A DNA stretch of 64,000 bases from Pseudarthrobacter phenanthrenivorans Sphe3 (lineage in GTDB: Bacteria; Actinomycetota; Actinomycetes; Actinomycetales; Micrococcaceae): assembly GCF_000189535.1 (NCBI RefSeq), contig NC_015145.1, positions 1,736,001 to 1,800,000 of the forward strand, in the 5' to 3' direction. Below, piece by piece: positions 58,213 through 64,000 of the stretch. Numbering within the stretch: the first letter of the stretch is position 1; every line of letters begins with the position of its first letter. The position numbers were made by a program, and so were the translations under genes. Below the pieces are notes generated by a model. That model saw only the letters and a program-made list of their open reading frames with translations, was not told where the DNA came from and did no database searches.

Positions 58213-58584
58213 CAGTGCTTCCGCAGGTCAGAGGGTTTTTTCTTACTGTTGACAAAGCTTGTGGTCGCGTCGCTCTGACGCTAGATGTGCGAGCTGTGGC
58301 CTGGTTGCCGCGGAGCCTATTCAGGTGTGTGGGGTGGCGGCTTAAAGACCTTGGCTAGGTGGGCCTTCCGCCTGCTGTGGGTGGGGTTATGCAGTTCCTC
58401 GCTCTGGTTCTTTCGGGTAGGCCGGGCGTGGCCTACACCTATTCATGGCTCGGGGCAGCGGGAACAGCATGACTTCGGTGATCTCGCTTAAGGGTGTGCC
58501 CCTTGGGAGGCGGTCCTAGGCGTGCCCGCGGGAGTCGCGCCCCGCGCTTTGTACTGCCAAATCACGTCCAGTGTTATTTAAGAA
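58213..58584. other. Gene-free region after tRNA-Leu
   Basis: About 370 bp with no supported gene and a base composition less GC-rich than its neighbours. It holds GTAGGCC-N6-GGCCTAC at 58417-58436 and AAGGG-N5-CCCTT near 58490, and a T-run (58235-58241) that may help end the tRNA transcript. Confidence 0.4.
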
Positions 58585-58603
58585 AGCAGGAATTACGCCT
58601 GCT
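58579..58603 (-). terminator. Possible terminator spanning the histidine kinase stop codon
   Basis: On the minus strand AGCAGG-CGTAATT-CCTGCT is followed by TTCTT. The stop codon lies in the loop. Confidence 0.45.
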
Positions 58604-60119
58604 GTAAGTCGCCCTGCTTGGTGCGCGGGAGAGGCAGCTGCAAGGCGAACTGTGTCCGTCCCGGTTGTGACGTTACTGTTACCCGTCCGCCATGGGCTTC
58701 AACGATGGATTGGACGATGGACAGGCCCAGTCCGCTGGTGCCTTCGGCCGCTGATGCGCCCGTCTGGTCTCCTGAGCCCTTTCGGGCCGCGTCTGCGCGG
58801 GCAAAACGTGAAAAGACGTGGTCCACGAACTCGGCAGGGATGCCGCCGCCGTCGTCCGTTACCGTCACCATCGCCGCACCCTCGGGCGAGCGGCTGACAC
58901 TGGTCACCACTGTGGTGCCCGGCGGCGTGTGTTTGCGGGCGTTGGAGAGCAGGTTCATCAGCACTTGGCGCAGCTGCGAGGCGTCGCCGTCGACTACCAC
59001 CGGCTCATCGGGCAGCTCAAGACGCCAGCTGTGTCCGGGGGCCATTACTTTCTCGTCGCTAACGCTCTCCACCACCAGCTGCGTGAGGTCTACTTCGCTG
59101 AGTTTCAGCGGTTGCCCTTCGTCCAGGCGGGCGAGCAGCAGCAGGTCTTCCACCAGCGCGGTCATGCGTTCGGACTGGCTCTGCACCCTTGCCAGAGACT
59201 TCTCGCCGTCCGGAGTGAAGTCCTCCGTCATCCTCATCAGCTCGGTGTAGCCGCGGATGGCGGTCAGCGGGGTCCGAAGCTCGTGCGATGCATCCGCCAC
59301 GAACTGCCGCACCTTGGTTTCGCTCTTTTGCCGTGCCTGCAGTGCACTGGCTACGTTGTCCAGCATGAGGTTCAGCGCATGGCCAACGCTGCCCACTTCC
59401 GTTCCCGGATTGGAGTTCGACGGCGGCACGCGCACCGCCAGGGCTACCTCACCGGCATCCAGCGGCAGCCGGGAGACGCGGGTGGCCACTTCGGAGAGCT
59501 GTTCCAGGGGCTTCATGGTGCGCCGGATCAGGACGGTTCCCACGAAGCCAACCAGCAGCAGGCCGCCCAGGGAGACTAGCACGAAGGTCCACACCAGGGA
59601 CGTGAGGGTGCTTTCCTTGCCGGCGAGGGGGAGCCCGGTTACCAGGACATCACCAAAATTGGTTTTCACCGCCACCAGCCGGTAGTTGCCGTTGGAGAGG
59701 GCGCGGTCGACCGGCTGCCCGTCACTGCTGAGCGCGAGCAGTGTTTCCTTGTCTTCGGTGGAAAGCGGGGACCGTGTGGTGTCCGGGGCAAGGAAACCGG
59801 CGCTGTTGACCTGGCCGTCCACAATGCGTGCGTTCAGGGTGCCCACGCTCTGCCCGCGCGCGTCCAGCGGGTCGCGTCCGTTGAAGCCACCCGCCGGGGG
59901 ACGGCCGGGATCGTTCGAGCGTTCAGCGGCCTGGCTGAGCTGGTCATCGAGCTGGCGGGTGAGGAAGGCGTCCATGGACGCGTAGCTGACGACGCCCACG
60001 GCGCCGCAGATGGCGATCAGCAGGGTCATGGCCAGGAGGATCAGCCGGGTGCGGAGGTGCCAGGTGTCGGGTTTGAGCCAGCTCCGGCGATGGGGGTGTG
60101 GAACTTCGGGGGAGGCCAT
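58593..60119 (-). CDS. phoR: Sensor histidine kinase, PhoR-like
   Basis: 508 aa. A transmembrane segment near residues 27-49 (LILLAMTLLIAICGAVGV), an extracytoplasmic sensor of about 135 residues, a second segment (VWTFVLVSLGGLLLVGFVG), HAMP, HisKA with His279 in DASHELRTPLTAIRGY, and HATPase with VLMNLLSNARKHTPPG, DDGGGIP and GLGLSIVQSI. It starts 5 bp after the regulator gene. Confidence 0.9.
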   Translation of the reverse strand: MASPEVPHPHRRSWLKPDTWHLRTRLILLAMTLLIAICGAVGVVSYASMDAFLTRQLDDQLSQAAERSNDPGRPPAGGFNGRDPLDARGQSVGTLNARIVDGQVNSAGFLAPDTTRSPLSTEDKETLLALSSDGQPVDRALSNGNYRLVAVKTNFGDVLVTGLPLAGKESTLTSLVWTFVLVSLGGLLLVGFVGTVLIRRTMKPLEQLSEVATRVSRLPLDAGEVALAVRVPPSNSNPGTEVGSVGHALNLMLDNVASALQARQKSETKVRQFVADASHELRTPLTAIRGYTELMRMTEDFTPDGEKSLARVQSQSERMTALVEDLLLLARLDEGQPLKLSEVDLTQLVVESVSDEKVMAPGHSWRLELPDEPVVVDGDASQLRQVLMNLLSNARKHTPPGTTVVTSVSRSPEGAAMVTVTDDGGGIPAEFVDHVFSRFARADAARKGSGDQTGASAAEGTSGLGLSIVQSIVEAHGGRVTVTSQPGRTQFALQLPLPRTKQGDLQQA

Positions 60120-60124
60120 GGAGG

Positions 60125-60865
60125 CTACTCTGCCGGCTTGATGACGTACCCGGCGCCGCGCACGGTGTGGATCATGGGCGGGTGGACGGCGTCGATCTTC
60201 TTGCGCAGGTAGGAGATGTAGAGCTCCACGATATTGGCCTGGCCGCCGAAGTCGTAGTTCCACACCCGGTCCAGGATTTGTGCCTTGCTGATCACCCGCT
60301 TGGGGTTCTCCATCAGGTAGCGGAGGAGCTCGAACTGGGTGGCCGTGAGCTGGACGTCCTGACCCGCCCGAGTGACCTCCCGGGTGTCGACGTTGAGGAC
60401 AAGGTCGCCGACCACCAGCTCGGCGGTGTCCATCGCGGCAACACCGGAACGCTGCACCAGGCGATGGAGCCTGAGCAGGACTTCTTCCATGCTGAAAGGC
60501 TTGGTGACGTAGTCGTCCCCGCCTGCGGCCAGTCCCACGATCCGGTCCTGGATGGCGTCCTTGGCGGTGAGGAACAATGCTGGCACCTCCGGGGCGAAGG
60601 CCCGGATCCTCCCCAACAGCTCAACGCCGTCGAACCCGGGAAGCATCACGTCCAGCACCAGCACATCAGGGCGGAAGTCTTTTGCAAGCTTCACCGCCTC
60701 CGGCCCGTCAGCCGCGACAGCGACGGACCAGCCGGCCATGCGCAGGCCCATGCTCATCAGCTCGGAAAGGCTTGGCTCGTCGTCGACCACCAGTGCACGG
60801 ATAGGGGACCCGTCCGGGTGGGAGAGCTGAGGGAGGTTGTTGGTCATGGAGTGCGAAGTGGCCAT
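60125..60865 (-). CDS. phoP: OmpR-type response regulator, PhoP-like
   Basis: 246 aa. Receiver with Asp72 (LVLDVMLPG) and Lys122 (YVTKPFSM), then a winged-helix DNA-binding domain with QFELLRYLMENPKRVISKAQ and HTVRGAGYVIKP. The length and the blocks ALFLTAKDAIQDRIVGLAAGG-type and VWNYDFGGQANIVE resemble mycobacterial PhoP. It precedes the kinase gene. The symbol rests on similarity only. Confidence 0.88.
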   Translation of the reverse strand: MATSHSMTNNLPQLSHPDGSPIRALVVDDEPSLSELMSMGLRMAGWSVAVAADGPEAVKLAKDFRPDVLVLDVMLPGFDGVELLGRIRAFAPEVPALFLTAKDAIQDRIVGLAAGGDDYVTKPFSMEEVLLRLHRLVQRSGVAAMDTAELVVGDLVLNVDTREVTRAGQDVQLTATQFELLRYLMENPKRVISKAQILDRVWNYDFGGQANIVELYISYLRKKIDAVHPPMIHTVRGAGYVIKPAE

Positions 60866-60909
60866 GAAACAACTCTCCGATCGATCCTATAAGTCCGGCT
60901 ATGGCGTTC

Positions 60910-60927
60910 CTGTGTTCAGGCTGTGAA
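60910..60927 (-). promoter_or_regulatory. PhoP-box-like direct repeat
   Basis: On the minus strand TTCACAG (60921-60927) and AACACAG (60910-60916) are repeated with an 11-bp period, reading TCACAGC-N4-ACACAGG. The mycobacterial PhoP box is two TCACAGC units with a 4-bp spacer. It lies 45-62 bp before the regulator start, suggesting autoregulation. Confidence 0.5.
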
Positions 60928-61096
60928 TAGCTTAGCCAGTTGGTGCCGCCGGGACGGACGGCCTGACAGGTCTGGGCAGCGCGCAGGAGGATTGTTGCTC
61001 CCGGCGGCGCCCTGCTGGACATGAACGACGGCGCCTCTATAGCCGGATCGGCCAAGGGAAGGTACGGCAGCGTCGTGCAAAAGGGTGCGCCTGAGG

Positions 61097-62686
61097 TTAG
61101 CGGCGCGGCCCACCGCCACCGCCGCCGGGGCCCTGGGCTGCGGTGTACTCGCCGGCCGTGACTGTGCCCTGCTTTGTGGCGCCGTCCAGGGACCCTTCGC
61201 CGATGCCCGCGCTCACGGTTGCGGTGCCGCCGGTGTAGATGGTGTATTCCTGTCCCTCGGTGATGGCGGCGGAGGAGAAGACCAGCGATGCGGTTGCCTT
61301 GGTGGTGACGAATGCCGCAACCACCGTGTCGGAGGAGTCGGCGACCTGGACCACGGTTCCCGCCGCGACTGATGATCCCAGTGTCACCTGGACACCTGAC
61401 TGTGTGGAGGAGGTGCCGGGGGTGACCACCATGCCGGCGCTTCCTGCCGCCGCCAGGATTCCGCCGGTCACGGCGAGTTCTCCGTTGACGTCGAGGGCGC
61501 CGTTGCCGTTGCTGGTGGGGCCGTTGACGACGACGGTGCCGCCGGAGATGCTTGCGTTGCCGTTGGAGTCCAGGCCGTCGCCCTGGGAGTTGATGGTCAG
61601 CAGGCCGCCGCTGACGTCCACGGTGAAGTCACCAACGGCCATTTCACCGCCGCCCATCCCGCCTTGGGCGGAGGTGCCGGAGGAGCTGCTGCCGCCTGAG
61701 GCGTTCACGCCATCGTCGTTGGACGTGACGGTGGCGGTGCCACCCTGCATCACGATGTGCTGGGCTTCCAGGGCTTCTTCGGATTCCTCCACGGTGGTGG
61801 TGCCGGCTGCGATGGTGAGGGTGTTGAAGGCCTTGATGCCGTCGTCGCCGGCGCTGACGTTGAGGGTGCCGCCGTTGAGCAGGACCCAGCCGCGGCCCTC
61901 GTCTTCCTCGTTGTCAGACTTGAAACCGTCTCCGGCGGCGGACACCTGGTAGGCGCCGTCGAGCAGGACTGCGTAGTCCTTGCCCACGATGCCATCGTCC
62001 GCTGCGTCCACGGTCACGTTGCCGGCCGCCAGGACCAGGCCGTCCTTTGAGGAGATGCCGTCGTTGTAGTTGCCGTCAACGGCCAGGGAACCGGTGCCGG
62101 CGACGGTGAGGTCCGCCATGGAATACAGCGCGGCGTTCGGCGCGTCCGTTCCCTGGTCCGCGTACGTGGCGGCGTCGCTGAGGCTGTTGGAGGTCCCGTC
62201 CTCGAGGTAGAGGATGGCTTCGTTGGCGCTCTGCACTACAAATGGGGAGCCGGTGGTGCTGGTGATGTCCGCTCCGTCAAGGATGATGCGGACCACATCT
62301 TCTTCGCCGGCTGCCACCACGATCTGCCCGTCGGAGAGTGAGCCGCTGAGGCGGTAGGTGCCGGCCGCGGTGATCGTGACGGTGTCGCCGTCGACGACGT
62401 TTATGGAGTCTGACGGGCCGGTTGTCACGCTGCTGGCGCCATCGGCGAGGGTCAGGGCTACTTCGGCGGCGGCGTCCCAGGCGAGGTCGTCGGCGTCGTA
62501 GTGGGTGTCGGCGGCCAGAGTGTCCAAGGAGACGGCCTGCGTGGTGCCGGAGGTGGTGGCAGAGGAGGTGCCGGTGCCGCTGATGGCCGAGACGCCGGTG
62601 GGGGAGTTACTTGCTGCCGAGCAGCCGGCCAGGCCGATGGTGACGGCGAGGGCGGCGACGGAGAGGTGGGTGCGGAGGTTTTTCAT
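61097..62686 (-). CDS. Carbohydrate-binding domain lipoprotein (Cthe_2159-like)
   Basis: 529 aa. Lipoprotein signal with lipobox LAGC, Cys22. Many repeated GG-/D-rich strands (VDAADDGIVGKDYAV, LNVSAGDDGIKAFN, GDGLDSNGNASISGGTVVVNG) indicate a right-handed parallel beta-helix. The tail is Gly-rich (GPGGGGGGPRR). Cthe_2159-type proteins bind acidic polysaccharides; binding here is inferred. Confidence 0.82.
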   Translation of the reverse strand: MKNLRTHLSVAALAVTIGLAGCSAASNSPTGVSAISGTGTSSATTSGTTQAVSLDTLAADTHYDADDLAWDAAAEVALTLADGASSVTTGPSDSINVVDGDTVTITAAGTYRLSGSLSDGQIVVAAGEEDVVRIILDGADITSTTGSPFVVQSANEAILYLEDGTSNSLSDAATYADQGTDAPNAALYSMADLTVAGTGSLAVDGNYNDGISSKDGLVLAAGNVTVDAADDGIVGKDYAVLLDGAYQVSAAGDGFKSDNEEDEGRGWVLLNGGTLNVSAGDDGIKAFNTLTIAAGTTTVEESEEALEAQHIVMQGGTATVTSNDDGVNASGGSSSSGTSAQGGMGGGEMAVGDFTVDVSGGLLTINSQGDGLDSNGNASISGGTVVVNGPTSNGNGALDVNGELAVTGGILAAAGSAGMVVTPGTSSTQSGVQVTLGSSVAAGTVVQVADSSDTVVAAFVTTKATASLVFSSAAITEGQEYTIYTGGTATVSAGIGEGSLDGATKQGTVTAGEYTAAQGPGGGGGGPRR

Positions 62687-62750
62687 GGTGGGTCCTTTGG
62701 GAAGTCTTGGGTGAGGCTTGAAGAGGGGCGGGGGAAGCCCAGTCGGGGGG

Positions 62751-63536
62751 CTAAGCGGTGGGGCGGAGGGACAGGTCGCGGGTTAGCGTGCGGTTCCAGC
62801 GGTTGGCGGGAAGGTCCGGGCAAAGGGCGGCCATCCCGGTGGCGAACTTGGAGATCCGGGAGGGCCTGATGCCGTGGGCCCAGAGGTGTCGATCGAGCGG
62901 GCCGGCAGTGGAGCCGGATTTGGTCTCGAGGATGACGGCGTCTTCCAGGACCCAAGCGGAGTGGGCGGGGCGTTGCCAGGTCACGCCGGTATCGATCGTT
63001 GCCCGGCTTCCAGATTCCGGCAGGTACAGCGTGGTTCGGTTGTAACGGGTTTCCAGCACTGGCCCGAGACGGCCGGACGGCATGGCACCCACTGAGGCAG
63101 TGAGTGTTTCACGGACGTAGTCCAGGCCCTCAGGGGTGAGCCGGGCGCGGTCTTGAAGGTGGTACGGGATGCGCTCTTTGACGGTTGCATCGCGGGCGCC
63201 TTCGGTTTTGACCTCCAGGAAGCTCACCGCGCTGTCGACGTAGGTCCTGGTACGGATTTTGTAGCGGCGCCGGCGGCCACGGGCTGCGAGCATGTAGCTG
63301 TCGAGGTTTGGGGTGTCAAAGTAGACGGAATCGTAGGCGAAGCTGCGGGAGCCGCCCATTTCCAGTACTCGAACATCGGCCTGTAGCGTGCCCAGCAGGT
63401 GGCGGGCGAGCCCTGCGGGAACCACGTATTTGCGGTCTACGCGGGTCTGGAGCGCGGCTTCGCTGTTGAGTTCTTCCAGCCCTACCGGGGGGAGGGAACG
63501 AAGAGCGCCGCTGACGTCCGTTCCGGTGGTGCTCAT
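62751..63536 (-). CDS. VTC-domain (polyphosphate polymerase-like) protein
   Basis: 261 aa. VTC/tunnel-fold domain: RVDRKYVVPAG, FAYDSVYFDTPNLDSYM, RRRRYKIRTRTYVDS, SFLEVKTEG and VILETKSGSTAG give the basic and acidic tunnel residues. In yeast Vtc4 this fold makes polyphosphate; bacterial members are untested. Its start overlaps the next gene upstream by 4 nt. Confidence 0.85.
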   Translation of the reverse strand: MSTTGTDVSGALRSLPPVGLEELNSEAALQTRVDRKYVVPAGLARHLLGTLQADVRVLEMGGSRSFAYDSVYFDTPNLDSYMLAARGRRRRYKIRTRTYVDSAVSFLEVKTEGARDATVKERIPYHLQDRARLTPEGLDYVRETLTASVGAMPSGRLGPVLETRYNRTTLYLPESGSRATIDTGVTWQRPAHSAWVLEDAVILETKSGSTAGPLDRHLWAHGIRPSRISKFATGMAALCPDLPANRWNRTLTRDLSLRPTA

Positions 63537-64000
63537 GCGGCACCTGCCCGGGCTGTGCCGTGGGAGTAGGCGGGAGCCGTGGTGCCCGGCTCTACGGACG
63601 GGTTGTCCGAATGGTGAGGCGCCGTAGTCGTGATGGCCGGGATGCCGGCGGGGGCCGTGAAGACGCTGGGGGAGTAGGCGTACCGGACGTCGACGATGGT
63701 TTTGTCGTTGACCAGGTCGAGCTCCTGGACGGTGGCAGAGTGGACCTTGCCGTGCAGGACTTCCTCGAGCCGGGCGTGGAGTTCGCCGTCTTCGGCGATG
63801 GCGCGGTCCAGGACTACGGTCTGGTGGCGGTGGGCCGGCAGGACGCGGGGGTGGTCTCCCACGAACATGACCAGCAGGATCAGGGCCATCAGTGAAACGG
63901 TCAGCCAGAGGGGTTCGATGCCCAGGCCTGCGATCAGGCCCAGGGCCAGGGCGGAGAAGTAGTAGGCGACCTCGTGCTGGGCCAGCTCGGTGGAGCGGAG
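63533..64000 (-). CDS. DUF4956 membrane protein (cut by window end)
   Basis: The frame is open to base 64000 on the minus strand, so the N-terminus lies outside. The visible part has hydrophobic segments (YYFSALALGLIAGLGIEPLW, LTVSLMALILLVMFVG) and a cytoplasmic domain of about 110 residues (IVDVRYAYSPSVF). DUF4956 proteins are regular partners of VTC-domain proteins. The stop overlaps the VTC start. Confidence 0.75.
   Translation of the reverse strand, partial: LRSTELAQHEVAYYFSALALGLIAGLGIEPLWLTVSLMALILLVMFVGDHPRVLPAHRHQTVVLDRAIAEDGELHARLEEVLHGKVHSATVQELDLVNDKTIVDVRYAYSPSVFTAPAGIPAITTTAPHHSDNPSVEPGTTAPAYSHGTARAGAA

Noticed and set aside
58571..58900. Plus-strand frames opposite the histidine kinase
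   Set aside because: They are shadows of the kinase frame; high-GC coding regions give long antisense frames throughout the window.

Overview
The window is high-GC actinobacterial chromosome, most likely from Arthrobacter, Pseudarthrobacter or a close Micrococcaceae relative. Supporting this are the gene order (def-fmt-rsmB-rpe-rib, his, trp-lgt-gltBD-pyk-pdtaR), the actinobacteria-restricted families (DUF3000, the HGxxPAAW membrane protein, the Trp-associated membrane protein, an MT0933-like antitoxin, a TIGR03085/mycothiol-type protein) and several genes that start 6-7 nt after a TAGACT-like -10 box, as leaderless actinobacterial transcripts do. No insertion sequence, prophage, CRISPR array or rRNA operon was seen; almost everything is core chromosome.

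Layout. 1-9.2 kb: end of an APC permease, a TRAM/TrmA-type RNA methyltransferase, aconitase, dxs, a DUF402 protein with a coupled unknown protein, and an aldo/keto reductase. 9.2-13.5 kb: a nucleoside hydrolase followed by a complete ECF transporter (S, T and a double ATPase) behind a structured leader RNA. 13.5-16.9 kb: fadB-fadA on the minus strand with a perfect 16-bp palindrome upstream. 17.0-17.1 kb: a four-copy inverted-repeat element. 17.2-27.1 kb: mostly minus-strand genes (rnd, DUF3000, threonine aldolase, SDR, DUF6421, msrB, a hypothetical, ybaK, sufE, sseA) with one plus-strand hydrolase. 27.3-30.8 kb: zapE, an orphan antitoxin-like gene, six tRNA genes and a RecB-like nuclease gene.

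30.9-41.1 kb: def-fmt-rsmB-rpe, then an FMN riboswitch, a previously unlisted 27-codon leader ORF overlapping ribD, ribD-ribE-ribB-ribA-ribH, and hisE-hisG-hisF. 41.2-49.3 kb: a TIGR03085-family gene broken by a one-base insertion, hisI, trpE, two membrane proteins, trpC-trpB-trpA and lgt. 49.5-57.2 kb: gltB-gltD and pyk, ending at a strong two-way terminator facing pdtaR. 58.1 kb: tRNA-Leu(CAA), followed by about 380 bp with no gene. 58.6-60.9 kb: a PhoP/PhoR-like two-component pair with a PhoP-type direct repeat upstream. 61.1-64 kb: a lipoprotein with a carbohydrate-binding domain, a VTC-domain protein and a DUF4956 membrane protein cut by the window edge.

The parts are linked functionally. 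The rib operon makes FMN/FAD used by the glutamate synthase; GltBD and pyk supply glutamate and pyruvate; the his and trp operons share ribose-phosphate chemistry with rpe. The least explained parts are the ECF leader RNA (hairpin plus a possible H-type pseudoknot), the leader ORF coupled to ribD, the DUF6421-SDR operon with its 14-bp inverted repeat, and the lipoprotein-VTC-DUF4956 cluster.
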